Assembly: GCF_020520425.1 (NCBI RefSeq)
Contig: NC_079487.1
Coordinates: 48,639,719 to 48,703,718, forward strand
DNA: 64,000 nucleotides
Source: Spinacia oleracea
Lineage: Eukaryota; Streptophyta; Magnoliopsida; Caryophyllales; Amaranthaceae
Direction of reading: 5' to 3'
The position numbers were made by a program, and so were the translations under genes. Below, in pieces: positions 33,801-46,074 of this stretch. Numbering within the stretch: the stretch's first letter is position 1; each line of letters opens with the position of its first letter. The notes under the pieces are model-generated. The model saw nothing but the letters and a program-made list of their open reading frames with translations, searched no databases and was not told the origin of the DNA.

Positions 33801-35820
33801 AGCACTTGTAAAGTCTTCTAAGAGATGTCTATTCTTTAAAGCCACTTCTAAAGTCCTTAAAGAATAAGTTCGGATTTTCTGAAGCACTTCGAAAAGCCTC
33901 CGGAATGTCCGTTTATGTTTGTTGTTCGCCTCGAAGACTTTCGAGGTCTATTTTCTCCCACTTGTTATTTTGGAAACGAATCTCCAAAAGGACATTATTT
34001 CGAGCAAACAAACATTATGTTCTCAAAAATTCGTGGTAGAAACAATACCCTTGTGTCTCATCACAATGAAACATATATCTATACTTGGGCCTTAGTTTGT
34101 CGAATAACAAACACTAAGCTCCCACTGAGTTTAGCAACTCTCTAGATATATATTATCGAAAAGATATTCTGAAATTTCTTTTCTATAGCTTTAACGAATT
34201 TAGTTTAGTTTGGTGGTAGTTGAGCATTTTGTTTTAGAAATTATAGGAAAAGTCTTTATGATTCATCATTAATCGAATCAAGTACTAATTGACTTCGATT
34301 ATTCCAACTAAGATATGCCATATCTTATGGAGCTAGATTGTGAAATTACAACACACAATCATTGATGATCATATTTGGTCTCAAGTAATCATTAACATGA
34401 TCTAACCTAGATCTTTATGATTTCTTACCAAGTGGATTTTATACTTCTGAATCTTTGAACTAGCCAAACAGATTCAACTTATATCACATTTGAGTAAATA
34501 AACCTATATTCACTCAAATCCATGTGAAATAATAAAGTCATAAAATCTTTCTTTAGCTTTGAACTCCATTGTCTAGGCGTTCTAACAATAGTTCATATCT
34601 TTTGTTACTTTCAACAAGTAAGACTAGTTGTCTTAAAATGATCTAGAAATCAATCAACTTTCAGAAGTCCATCAAAATAGAGCTTATGAATGTTAACTTG
34701 TTGATATGGTCTAAGCAACAATGCCAAAGATTAGTGGAACTCAAATCAAGGGGTTGATTTGAACCTAGTAAAGTTCTTTTAAAGAGTTGTTTGTTTTAAT
34801 CAAGCATATTGACTCAACCTGTAATTGACCATTTCATTCAAATAAACAAACAAACATTGTTTTTGTTTTTCTTGAATGTGAGTCTTTCTGTGTTTGAAAA
34901 CAGAAATTTAGGTATGTTGATTATGGAACAAAATAGCCATTTAGTTCCAGCCTTTGAAAGGACTTAAAACAAACTAGATGACCCTACAACTAATGTAGCA
35001 TTGCCATGCTTCATTTCCCACTTGTAGGTCATTAGTGTATCCTAGCTTCCATCGTTTGAGTTATTACCGAAGTAAGAACCTCAAGCGGTATATGATACCA
35101 AGGAAGTTTGATTGCTAGGTCACTTCTCTTTAAATATAAACTTATAGGTAGAAACGGAATCGTAATTCCTTTCATTTGTTCCTTTGTTTTCCTATTTCTT
35201 GTACCCTTTCTTATAGTTTTAAGAATTGAATTCTTTAGTGTTGACTTTTATACTTTGTTAGACATGTTCAATGTCACCAACAAGGTTCTTTACCATTTTA
35301 ATTTATGTTGAATATTTTGTTTCAACTAGATGATCTTACCAGAAGCTTCTAAAGTTCTCTAAGCATCGATCTATTCGAATGTCTAGGGACTAGACTCATT
35401 CGAGAATTAAATGGACAAAGATATTAGGTTGTTAAACATTGATAAAGCTGAGCGTATTAAACTCAATGCTTTATGATCTCAAAACTACATTGTATTTTGA
35501 ATTCACAAGCACCAATCGGTTTGCCATTCGATTTTGATTCTCGAAAACAACCATAAAAGTCGATATAAGAAACGTACATTTTAAATTGCTCATTTTCTCT
35601 CATTTCCGTGAATCGTTCTTGGATTCACTACCAATCGAGGAAATTTACTGTTACCTTTCTAAAAAGGATTTATTGCAGTGCAAGATATTTAATTATAAAC
35701 AATAATTAAAACATACATTGAAGCATGCAAAGTCTAAACATTTATCATGAATAATAACTTGAAATTAAAGCAACCATGCAATTCAAACAAGTTATTAGCA
35801 TTTTATTCGATTTTATTGTT
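30895..35820 (-). pseudogene. degenerate gag-pol region of copia 2
   Basis: The first ~800 bases match the copia 1 3' region (11115-11970), and the sequence around 31770-31830 aligns with the end of the copia 1 RNase H. Readable pol traces are few. At 33501-33142 on the minus strand, CKFVLRIKTIKHEIVFTRKA and RLVAKGYKQIHDMD belong to the RT N-terminus. Around 33900-34140 an integrase C-terminal remnant lies at the place equivalent to 13750-13960 in copia 1. No protease or RT catalytic motif survives. Frameshifts and deletions are dense, in contrast with the near-identical LTRs. Confidence 0.75.
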
Positions 35821-38573
35821 CCGGCAGGTGTGAATAAAATGATTCCAAGATCCTAAAATCATTGAAGAACTAAGCACAGTTTGTCGACTTAATCCTAGAA
35901 CATCTTAGGTAAGCAAAAGCCTTTTGCTAATAGTCTAGAAACTATTCTTGGTTGATAGGTACGTCTAAGAACTTATTAGGAAAACCTATCGATTTTGCCA
36001 CGACATAAAAGGACTCCTTACTTATATCGTTGAGTTTCACCAAAACTAACATGTACTCACAATTATTTGTGTACCTCGCCCCTTTAGGACCAATAAGTAA
36101 CACCTCGCTGAGCGAAAACTATTACTAGATTGATGTAAAGGATATCCAAGCAAGTGTATATTTTGGCATGGCACCTTTTAACTCAATTTTTAAGTTTGGA
36201 ACTTAAGGCTCTTACTATGTTGGTTAGATTTTAAGTGAACTAAAATCCTTAATCATGCAACATAATCAAGCTTTTGATCTCATGCATTTTAAGACATATT
36301 TAAAAGCAATAAATAACTTAAAACATGCATAAGATATTTGTGATCTAGTATGGCCCGACTTCATCTTGAAGCTTTGACTTCAAAGTCCGTCTTGAAAATC
36401 TCCGTGGGAGGCACCATTTTCTTCAAATAGGATAAGCTATAACTAATTACAACTATTTGATGGTTCGCAGACCATATTTGAATTGAAAAACAACTTTGGT
36501 ACTTTAGACCAATTACATTCAAATTAATGGTACGCAGACCATATTTTCTATCCTATTTGGGCCATACTAGTCACTTCATAACCTGCAAAACAGTACATAT
36601 ACAATATATACCATTCACCCATTCATTATCATGAATGGCCCACATAGCTGGTTAGTAAAACACATTATGCATCACGTAAACATTTGCAGCAATTAATCAA
36701 GGGCACCAATAATCTACCAATTATTCAGTCCTTATTAATTCTAATCAAGTTGTTTTAACCTTAAGGATTTGTAGACCTAATCAAGAGTTTATGACTAAAA
36801 AGCGCTCCCACTTAAACCAATAAATTCATATGCTTTACCAATTTTAAACATAAAAATGTATTTCTAGTCCAACCGGAAACATACAAATTTAATTAAAATT
36901 TAAAGCTCATATCAATTTATAATTGAATCCAAAAATTTAATTTAATTTCAGTCGTATTTAAATTAATTCATGATTTTAATTTTAGTAAAATAATTAGAAT
37001 AAATAACATTTATTATAATTATAATATTCAAAATTAAAATCCAAGAAAATAATTCAAATTATTAATTTTAAAATTAATTAAAATTACGTGAACTGAAATT
37101 TTCAAATTAAACATTCAAAACGATCTAATCGTAACGCAAACACCCTACGCGTTGCACGCCCATGGGCCGTACGCACACAGCCATTGCTGGCCATGTGCGC
37201 GCAGCCCATGCGCTCGTCGCATAGCTGCTGCTTCCCTATCGCAAGCCTCCGCACGCATTGGTGCTCGCTGCGCGCGCCAGCGCTCATCGCACGCGAGCTA
37301 TCGCTCGCAGTGCGCGCGCGCGACATCGCTCGCTGGGCGCGCGACATCGCTCGCTGGGCGCGCGAGCCATCGCTCGCTGGGCGCGCGACATCGCTCGCTG
37401 GGCGCGCGACATCGCTCGCTGTGCGCGCGAGCCATCGCTCGCTGGGGCGCGACATCGCTCGCTGGGCTGGCGACATCGCTCGCTGTGCGCGCGAGTAATG
37501 CTGGGCGCAGCGCTCGTGGCACGCGAGCTTGCGCTCGCTGCGCGCGAGGCTGCGCGCTCTTGTGCGAGGCAGCGCGCGTTATGGCGCAGCTCGCTTGCTG
37601 CCCACACGCGACTGCCTTGGCTCGCTCTTCGCCCATGCCCATTCGTTCATTGCTCGTGGCACACGACACAAGGCAGGGCTGCTGCCTTGTGCTCGTGCAC
37701 TACGCCCTTGCTCATTGCATTCGTGCCGCACGGGCGACGAGCTCCCTTGCTCGTCGTCGCATGCCCGCATTATACAACACCCCTTAAGGGTAACACGAAG
37801 CGTCCATTGCTTCGTGCGTGCAAGTTATATGAACGAATCGCATAAAAATTTAAAATTTATATTTAAAATTAATGACAAATTAATAAATAATATTAATTTC
37901 ATAATTTTAGGGCGAAAAAATCGAAAATTTATTATCCAATGGATTTCCGATTGTTATGGATTCAAGTCTAGGTCATAAAAATTTAAAATTTATCGTAAAT
38001 TTACAATTTTTATGGTGGTTTTTAATCATAGGTTTCTAATTAAATTACAATTAATTATGAAAATCAAATTAATTCTAAATTATTCTAATTTTCAACAAAT
38101 TAATCATAATTACAAATTAGATTGCATAATTAACAAGACTAGGCATTCAAACTTGTTAAACATATGCAGTAGGTCAATCAAAAATTCAAGATTTATCAAC
38201 AAGAATCGCAAATATTTAATTTAACATCTTAAATTTACGAAATTTTGCATTCGAACAACTAAAACCTTCGAAAAGTCATAGTTAGGCTTCGAATTTGAGA
38301 ATTCTGGGTTCGGCAGAAAAATAATATTTTTGTCAAAATTTTAGAATGCCTTTTACATGCGGAATTGACACAAAAATCACTCAATTCGGATGAGTAACGA
38401 AGAAACTGCCGAAAAACTGCGTACGTATAATTAAATAAACGCAATTTGCAATTAATTAACAATTACGAAAATTAATCACCCCTTTTAATTCTTGCAAATT
38501 TGTAATATTTAACCATGTTCATGCAATTTAGATTATGAAAATAATAAGGGGCTCGTGATACCACTGTTAGGTT
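35821..38573 (-). other. 5' leader and PBS of copia 2
   Basis: Homologous to the copia 1 leader (for example CCGGCAGGTGTGAATAAAAT at 35820 and at 21820). It contains a GC-rich block (37130-37790) with a 21-bp minisatellite. The PBS, TGGTATCACGAGCC on the minus strand, lies at 38560-38573. No coding sequence is supported. Confidence 0.8.
37300..37495 (+). repeat. GC-rich minisatellite, nine units of 20-23 bp
   Basis: The unit is about ATCGCTCGCTGGGCGCGCGAC, repeated nine times with small changes (AGCC for AC, GTGC for GGGC). It lies in the copia 2 leader. The equivalent GC-rich block in copia 1 (23165-23640) lacks the array, so it expanded in this lineage. The open frames over it on both strands are by-products of a period close to a multiple of three. 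Confidence 0.85.
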
Positions 38574-38574
38574 A

Positions 38575-39954
38575 TGATACATATGACAATTCATAAATCA
38601 TGCGGAAAAACCATAAACCCAGGATTACATATTATTTACACATAATCATATAGCATAATTTAGATGCATACTCTTTGTTGCGTGCCCTCCCTAGCTGCGC
38701 CCGAACCGAACAAGAACAAGTCTTTAGGACTCCAAGTGTCGTCCCTCCGTAGATAGTCCACAGCACGTCCGGATCCGCCTTAAGATTGACCAACTAGAAT
38801 CGCCCTTAAGGTACTAGAATTTTCGGCACTTTTGAGCAAGATGTGTGGCTGAATTTTTCTCTCAAAAACTCACTTTGAATACTTTGAAACTTGTTATAAA
38901 TTGTGAGCCCTAGCCTCATATTTATAGGGGTATGGAAAGGGAATCGAAATCCTATTCAGATACAAATTAATTAAACCTAGAATCCTACAAGAACTCTAAT
39001 TTAATTAATTTATCAAATAGAATTAGGAATTTAATCACTAACCGAACTCTGCATGTTTTAGGAAACGTGCACGAACACAAACACTTGCACACACACGCAC
39101 GGCAGCCACGATGGGCCCCCATGCGTGCGCGCGAGCAGCAGCCCACGCAGCGCCCGCGCGCGCTGCGCGCTGTGCGCGCTGTGCAGCCTGCTGGGCCTGG
39201 CCTTGCGCTGGGCCTGGCGTGGCTGTTTGTGCGGCGCGCTTGGCTTGCTGGGCGATGGCCTGGCTTCGTGCTGGGCCTCGTCCGGCAGGCCTCGTCCGAT
39301 GCTTATTCGTACGATGCGCTTCCGATTAAATTTTCCGATTCCGGAATTCATTTCCGATACGAACAATATTTAATATTTTCGATTCCGGAATTAATTTCCG
39401 TTTCGAACAAATATTTAATATTTCCGTTTCCGGAATTATTTTCCGATTCCGGTAATATTTCCGATTCTGACAATATTTCCGTTTCCGGCAATATTTCCGA
39501 TTCTGGCAATATTTCCATTTCCGATAATATTTTCCGATACGTACCATGTTTCCGTTTCCGGCAACATCTACGACTTGGATAATATTTATATTTCCGATAC
39601 GATCCATATTTCCGTTTCCGGCAATATCATCGTTTCCGGAGTATTCATTTCTTGCCTGTGACGATCTTAGCTCCCACTGAAACCAAGATCCGTCGGTTCC
39701 GAATATTCATAGATGGAGTATTTAATGCCATTAAATACTTGATCCGTTTACGTACTATTTGTGTGACCCTACGGGTTCAGTCAAGAGTAAGCTGTGGATT
39801 AATATCATTAATTCCACTTGAACTGAAGCGGCCTCTAGCTAGGCATTCAGCTCACTTGATCTCACTGAATTATTAACTTGTTAATTAATACTGAACCGCA
39901 TTTATTAGACTTAACATAGAATGCATACTTGGACCAAGGGCATTATTTCCTTCA
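38575..39954 (-). repeat. 5' LTR of copia 2
   Basis: It aligns without gaps to 29515-30894 at an offset of 9060 bases, with three mismatches. It ends CCTTCA and is followed by the TSD TAATC and the resumed TNP2 frame. Confidence 0.95.
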
Positions 39955-41719
39955 TAATCCTCTTAGACATAATTTAGATGTTATGCACATTGAGAAGATT
40001 GTATGTGACAATTTCTTAGGAACTCTTTTAGGTATGGAGAAGAGTAGAGATGATAAGAATGCTAGATTGGCCCTTAAAGCACGAAACATAAAATCTCATC
40101 TTTGGCCTGAATCTCATCCAAATCGTGTTAAGGACTATTTGCCTCCGGCTGCATACACAATGTCTAAAGAAGAGAAAGAACGATTTTTGAATGTCCTACA
40201 AAATCTAAAGGTTCCTGATGGATATGGATCTAATTTGCAAAGGTGTGTAAATTTGAAGCAGCGTAAACTTATTAATTTGAAAAGCCACGACAATTATGTC
40301 CTTATGCAGGATATCCTTCCTATTGCTTTAAGAGCATCGGATTCCACAAAAGTAATTGATTTGCTTGAGGAATTGTCGGACTTTTCAAGAAGATATGTTC
40401 AACTGCTATTGAAAGAAGTGAATTAGATACCATTCAGTCGAGGCTTGTGTTGACTCTTTGCAAGATGGAGAAAGAGTTTCTGCCAAAAAATTTCACAATC
40501 ATGGTGCATCTACTAATTCATTTAGTGGATGAGGTCAAACTCGGTGGACCTGTTCGTTATAGGTGGATGTATCCCATTGAGAGGTCAATCTTAAACTTCT
40601 ATATTTTTTTCATAATTTTAAAATAAGAATACATCAAAAAATACTTGTCTTATTCTTTCACGTTCACACTCTTTTTCATTATATTTCAAGGTACTTGGCC
40701 TTTTTGAAATCTCATGTAAGTAATAAAGCGCAACCGGAAGGATCCATAGCAGAAGGGTACCTTTATGGGAGACAATTGCATTTTGTTCGAGATATCTAGA
40801 AAGTGTTGAGACCATATTCAACAGACCGAAGAGGAACGAAGATGGTGTTCCAGACATCACTAACTATTTATACTACTCTGGTGGTCGTGTAGTTGGGATG
40901 AAAGAAAATGTCTGTCTTGATTACAATAGTTTAAAGCAAGCACATCACTATGTTTTGCTTCATTCAGATGAGATGAAAGCGGTGCTTGAGTAAGTACCTT
41001 TATGAATTATTTTCTTGTGCGTATTAATACTAACAATGTTAATAACTCAATTTTCTCAATCTCTAAAGTGCCTTCATAAAACAAAAACGACAAGAGAATC
41101 AAGTCGGAGGAGGTCAAGAAAATCAGTGGATAATCGATGAATTTCCCGATTGGTTGCATAACAAGGTTATATGCTTCAAAATAAGGAGTTTCCTTCTTTA
41201 TTGTATATATCAATCTGAGTTTAACTTAGTTTTTTGGAATTATAGGCCAATAACCTAGATGATAGCACGAAAGGAGGAAAATTGAGAAAAGCCTTGGCAG
41301 GTGGTTTAAGCAATCGCGGGAAAAGGATGAAAAGCGTTATTATCAATGGCTATAAATTTGATACCGTGGATCGTGAGAGATCTTGAAAGACTCAAAATTC
41401 TGGAATCATGGTAGAAGCTGACGGTCAAGAGTATTATGGAAAGCTTAAAGAAATATTAGAACTTGATTATTATGGTTCTTTCAAGGTTCTAATGTTCCGA
41501 TGTGATTGGGTTGATATACGAAGGGGTTTCAAAACATACCCGAGTGGCAAAGTTCGTGTTAATTTCTCGAAGTTGATGCACACTGGTCAAAATTTGAAAG
41601 ATGATCCATTTATTTTCTCTTCTCAAGAGAAACAAGTTTTTTACATTGAGGATGAGATACAAAAAGGATGGTTTCATGTTATTAAGACTAAGCCTAGGGA
41701 CTTGTTTGATATACCCGAC

Positions 41720-41763
<44 letters not shown>

Positions 41764-41767
41764 GTAG
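39955..41767 (+). pseudogene. TNP2-like CACTA transposase, 3' half
   Basis: After the TSD the frame resumes with HNPLRHNLDVMHIEKIVCDN. A one-base loss near 40385 (SDFSRRY where SDFFKKICS is expected) shifts the frame, which continues as STAIERSELDTIQSRL and ends YRWMYPIER at a donor near 40583. The next exon starts at about 40692 (YLAFLKSHVSNKAQPEGSIA), with another shift near 40760, then ITNYLYYSGGRVVG. Further exons carry NQWIIDEFPDWLHNK (about 41120) and a DUF4216-type domain at 41408-41767 (ELDYYGSFKVLMFRCDWVD, DDPFIFSSQEKQVFY, GWFHVIKTKPRDL). A second (GAT)n run encodes the Asp-rich C-terminus before the stop at 41765. Confidence 0.88.
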
Positions 41768-43932
41768 CTTCTAGGATAATAGTGTTTTGTTTTTATAGAA
41801 TTCTTTATCAAAGTTTATGCGTATTATTTTATTTTGGATTCGAGTTATAAACTTCTATTGACATGTTATGTGAGATTTCATTTAGTTATACTCATTTCGG
41901 TTATAACTAAGATTTGTATTGCATGTTGTATATGGTGTTTTTACATTAACAAAGCATAATAGGTTAGGGTTTACAATTTAAATCTTCTACCATATTCCAT
42001 ATTATTTTGATTCATAGAATATCCACTAAATCAAATAATGAACAACATGATAGTATAATGTTATTTTAGAAGTGATTGCTAATAACTATAATCATCTTTC
42101 TTTCTCAGGAAACCGAGGTTGTTACCCCTAGTGACTTAGTGACCTGGCAGGCTAAGCAACCGAGTGTAGTTGCTGCTTGGTAATAACTCTGAACATCACT
42201 TCATGACCACTGTTTAACATGCTTTACACAATGTTCAAACTTCTTTGCACACTGTTAGTCTTGCTTTGTGTCTAGTTTCAATTTTTTTGTCCGTTGAGCA
42301 GTTTCTGAATGCTATTGTAGTGTTAAGATTGATGTGTTATTTTTAAGTTATATATGTTTCTTTTTGTTTCCATTCACTGCCAAGTATTTCAATACCTTTC
42401 CAAAACTCTTCTGCATAGTTTTTTCCATCTGATGAGAAGTTGGCATTGCTTCAATTCAAAATTTTCAGTTTGTGGCTCTGTTCTTCCTTAAAAACAGTCA
42501 CTGCTTTTCTTACATGTCATGATAGCAGGCTCTAAGACAGCAGGCTTCCGTTTTTTATCTTTTTATCCCAATAGCTATTTATCTTCCGTTTTAAGGTGTG
42601 TATGTAACTAAGTACTTGATTAATTAGTGTTGTTTTAAATGCAAACTAGATGCTGATGATGGACATTGTGAATTGCTATGTGTTTCTTTGAATAATTGGA
42701 TGTGCTCTCCGTCAATCACAGTCACATTCTCGTATGAGACTATATTCGGAATTAGCTGCATAAAATAAATGTTTGATAGCTTAGAGGTTAATTTAGGAAA
42801 AAATTGTTATTCAAACTAATTCTGATAGTTTTTAGGTGAATTTTGGGAAGTAAAGAGAAAAATGAACCTTTTGATATACTCTTGGACTTTGGACAGCAGT
42901 GAGGGGTTCTATTCCCAGAACAAAATGGTTAAGGAAAACATGGGTTATTGCCGGAATAATGTTCATCAAGGAAAGAAGGGAAATATATATGAACAGGACT
43001 CTTTCAAGGAAAGACCGGTGAAATATCAAATACAAAGTTTTCCTTAATTTTATGTTACCTTGAGAATAATGAGGGGAGCCATAGAAGACAATCGTTAGAT
43101 CCATGGTTGTATGAAATTTGCAGGACTGGGAGGGAGTTTTTCAGGACTTACTTCTATCTGTAGGAGTTGAAAAATCATCCATATCGTTATTTAACACAAT
43201 CCCAGTAGATGGTGATAGCACCCCGCCACCAAATGCATAGTTCATTGTTGTTGTTACTGACATGTTGTTGTTACTAACACTGCATTTCTCTCTGAATCAA
43301 CGATGCAGAAAAGACTCGTTCCATGATCTTGTAGCTGACTCCACCTGCAAAATTCAAGCACATAATCAACTTAAGACCTCCCCCACCGTATAGTTGTTGT
43401 TTTCCTAACCGACCAGTGGGTTGGAATACTCCAGTTGTTTTTGCTTGTTACTCGATTTGCCAGTCAGTTTTTAAAAGTTCAGTTAATCAGTCAGTCAGTT
43501 TTAAAAGTTTAGTTAGTTAGACAGTCAGTTTTTAGAAGTTCGGTAGTGTTACTTTGATTTTCAGCCAGTCAGTTGCAGGGCCAGGTGTTTAGGCTGGGGT
43601 TGTTGGGTTAAGGTTGTTTGTCCAAAGCATGTATTACTAGTTGTTATTTTCCTAGCCGACCAGTGGGTTATGCGGTTGGAACACTCCAGTTGATTTGTTT
43701 TTGTTAGGGATCGTGGAATTACCAACTTATAATCAGTTATATATAGTTCAGTTGTGTTACTCTGATTTTCAGTCAGTCAGTTATTGCTTGTTACTCTATT
43801 TGCCAGTCAATTTTTAAAAGTTCAGTTAGTCACTCAGTCAGTTTTTAGAAGTTATTCCTTCACGTTTGCAACTAATGAGTCTGACCGTTTGGTTTTTTGT
43901 GTGACTTGTCTTGCAGTGCTATATAGTAAGAG
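41768..43932. other. spacer between the two CACTA genes
   Basis: No recognisable gene. It includes an imperfect direct duplication (43394-43580 and 43640-43857). The shared parts are CCGACCAGTGGGTT, CTCCAGTTG and arrays of CAGTCAGTTTTTARAAG. The frame at 42862-43047 has no recognised domain. Confidence 0.5.
43394..43857 (+). repeat. imperfect ~220-bp duplication rich in CAGTCAGTT
   Basis: Two blocks start with TTTCCTARCCGACCAGTGGGTT and continue into CAGTCAGTTTTTARAAGTTCAGTTAG arrays. The first array is 43457-43580 and the second 43740-43857. It lies just upstream of the Transposase_24-like start. Confidence 0.65.
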
Positions 43933-44890
43933 ATGACTTATCGCAAGAGGGCTAGATCTGCTGCTAAAACAGATGGTACACATGGTCCAGCTACCGCACA
44001 TCCCTTTTGAGTGAAGATGCATCACAACCAACCAAAAAACATGCTACTGAACCACAATCATCTCAGGTTTCTTCTATTACTAGTGCTGTTAAATTTGGAC
44101 CGTTTTCTCCACAAGGTACACTTGCATTAGTGGTTGCACCTCCATGTTCGAGTACTTCTAAAAGTGCATTGCAAACCGAAGACATACTTGGAGCTATATG
44201 GAAAAGGCCACCTACTTCCTTACCATCAAGTTCACTTATGGCAGCAACTAAAGATAAAGTTCTACCTAAGCTTTCATCCACGATATCAGCTGAAGTTCCG
44301 ACTAGTATTCCACCTTCTAATACATCAAAATCACAAAAACACCCTTCTACTTCCTCTGGTCATGTCCCACCTCGTATCTCGCCTGCTAGTCATATCTCAC
44401 CTAAAATGCCACCCAATATGCCACCTATTTTCCCACCTCCTAGTCATATGATAACATCATCAAGAGCTTCTTAGAACAATCAACAACAAAACAATAATGA
44501 AGAACCAAAAGAGAACTCAACAAAATCGAAGTCTCTAAGGGTGAAGTCATATCCGGATTGGCCTGTAGATATATACTTTGATTACAAGGAGGAGGTTTTG
44601 ACCATTGGTAAGTTAGTGCATATAGGATTGTTCATTTGTAAAAAGTTGTCGGCCAATATAAATCAACTAGAGTGGTTCTATTCAAACAATCGACGTCTGG
44701 AGTAACAACGTTGTCAAATACTAGGTTGAATTCAATGACCTTTACCAACCGCTTAAGAAAGGTGGCCAAATGTTGGTCTGATTCATTGGCAGTATTGTAA
44801 AGGTAGAGACATACTGTCCACTTGGAGAAGGGGAGTGGCCTGATATCGATAGAGATGTAAAAGCTAAGATGATAGACCAGAGAAGAGTAA
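43933..44890 (+). pseudogene. Transposase_24 (En/Spm-type) gene, 5' exons
   Basis: The frame begins MTYRKRARSAAKTDGTHGPA at 43933. A one-base loss near 44005 moves it into the 44007-44474 frame (SEDASQPTKKHATEPQSS), a Pro/Ser-rich tract ending MPPIFPPPSHM. A TAG at 44472-44474 interrupts it, and the same frame continues (NNNEEPKENSTKSKSLRVKS, YPDWPVDIYFDYKEE) to a GTAAGT donor near 44608. A later exon near 44785-44887 reads VKVETYCPLGEGEWPDI and ends at DQRR before GTAAGT. Proteins of this group are the second, DNA-binding-type product of many CACTA elements. Confidence 0.75.
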
Positions 44891-44975
44891 GTTCAAGTCT
44901 TTATTCCCGTTTCTAGAAGTTTATTTTATTTTGCCTCACGAAGTGCATAATGCTTAGTATGTTTTATTATTTTCA

Positions 44976-45155
44976 CTTCAGTCAGTTTTGCATATTGCTC
45001 AGAATGTTCTATTCTTTTCGCTTCAGTCAGTTTTGCATATTGCTCAGAATGTTCTATTCTTTTCACTTCAGTCAGTTTTGCATAGTACTCAGAATGTTCT
45101 ATTCTTTTCGCTTCAGTTAGTTTTGCATAGTGCTCAGAATGTTGCATAGGGAGAG
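44976..45155. repeat. 45-bp minisatellite, four units
   Basis: Units begin CTTCAGT at 44976, 45021, 45066 and 45111, each about 45 bp. Because the period is 15 codons, the minus strand (44926-45147) encodes a repeat of KRIEHSEQYAKLTEA/V. It sits in an intron of the plus-strand gene, just after the donor near 44888. No start context or homologue is apparent for the minus-strand frame. Confidence 0.85.
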
Positions 45156-45842
45156 AGTGGTGGTTCTATTCATCTGTTCTTGCTTGAGGTTTCATTGGTT
45201 TTCTCTTGTATATGATCGTGATTTATCAGCATATCTGATTAAAATATCTCAAATGATTCATTATTTGAGATTGATTGCTCTTGTATTTGTAAGCGGAGTC
45301 TTATGTGTTCCCTCTAGTACAAGAACTTTTTTTCGGTCCCGAAATAATTGAATATATGGGATTGGGATGAATTTTTCAGAAGACCCTTTAGAGTAATAAT
45401 GACTTCCACTATTGTTTGGAGTTCCTCTGTGGTTTTGTGGTTTTGCATTAGCCGACAGTAGACTTGGTAATTAGAGACACCAGGGTGGGTTCAGGTATAG
45501 TTTGCTGTTTGTGATGGATGTTTTGTGAAGGGCAAGAAGTGCACACCTTTGAAATCTGCTTGGTTGTTTCAATCCGATTGAGTCCTTGGTTGTTTCAATC
45601 TGCTTGATTTACATACATGCTTGAACGTCTTGTGGTTTTGCTGTGTGTAACGTCTTGTAGGCTGTCATCACACGAGTCATGATAATCCATTATGACAAAA
45701 CCATGCTAACCTATAATATAGTGGCTCATATTATACATAATATAGAATGAACTAGGAACAAAGCAATCTGATTTTAGTAAATATGATCTATATGAAATCA
45801 TTTTTGTCTTCAACGCATGTCTCGTTTTCCTGATGTTAGTAA
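45156..45842 (+). other. intron of the Transposase_24-like gene
   Basis: Non-coding. It lies between the exon ending DQRR near 44888 and the exon that starts within AAATGCTTTTCCTGAAGGAT at about 45840. Nothing else is recognised. Confidence 0.5.
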
Positions 45843-46074
45843 ATGCTTTTCCTGAAGGATCGCTTTGTTATTCCTGATCATCCAGAATATAACAAACAAA
45901 TCCTCAAGCGTGCCAATAAAAGTTGGAGGCAGTATAAACACTCTCTTATGGTGACTTACTACAAACCAGATGAGAAAACACTCGCTGAGATGTGCGATGC
46001 TGTGCCACGACATGGAATTAGCAGTGCTCAATGGAGAAAGTTGGTTAATTATTGTGCTTCGGATGAAGGGCAAG
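45840..46074 (+). pseudogene. Transposase_24-like gene, core exon
   Basis: The exon reads DRFVIPDHPEYNKQILKRAN, then SWRQYKHSLMVTYYKPDEKT and ISSAQWRKLVNYCASDEGQ, ending at a GTAAGT donor at 46075. The W-R-x-x-K...YY...QW..LV.Y pattern is the hallmark of the plant Ptta/En/Spm (Transposase_24) family. The exon itself is intact. Confidence 0.85.

Larger units (their letters stand above)
29515..39954 (-). mobile_element. Ty1/copia retrotransposon 2, full length and young
   Basis: The LTRs 29515-30894 and 38575-39954 are both 1380 bp with the same orientation as copia 1, and the flanking TSD TAATC (29510-29514, 39955-39959) is perfect. The LTRs differ at only three positions, seen at 29546, 30486 and 30635. 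It belongs to the same family as copia 1 (shared LTR, 3' region and leader). The pol region is fragmented, with only short recognisable remnants, so the copy was almost certainly mobilised by another element's proteins. It interrupts the TNP2 gene, antisense to it. Confidence 0.95.

Noticed and set aside
37300..37495. Possible CRISPR-like regular repeat array
   Set aside because: Units are contiguous without unique spacers and the context is a plant retrotransposon. It is a minisatellite.
37102..37978. Long frames (up to 211 codons) in the copia 2 leader
   Set aside because: They arise from the GC-rich minisatellite with a period near 21 bp and are open on both strands. No homologue was recognised.
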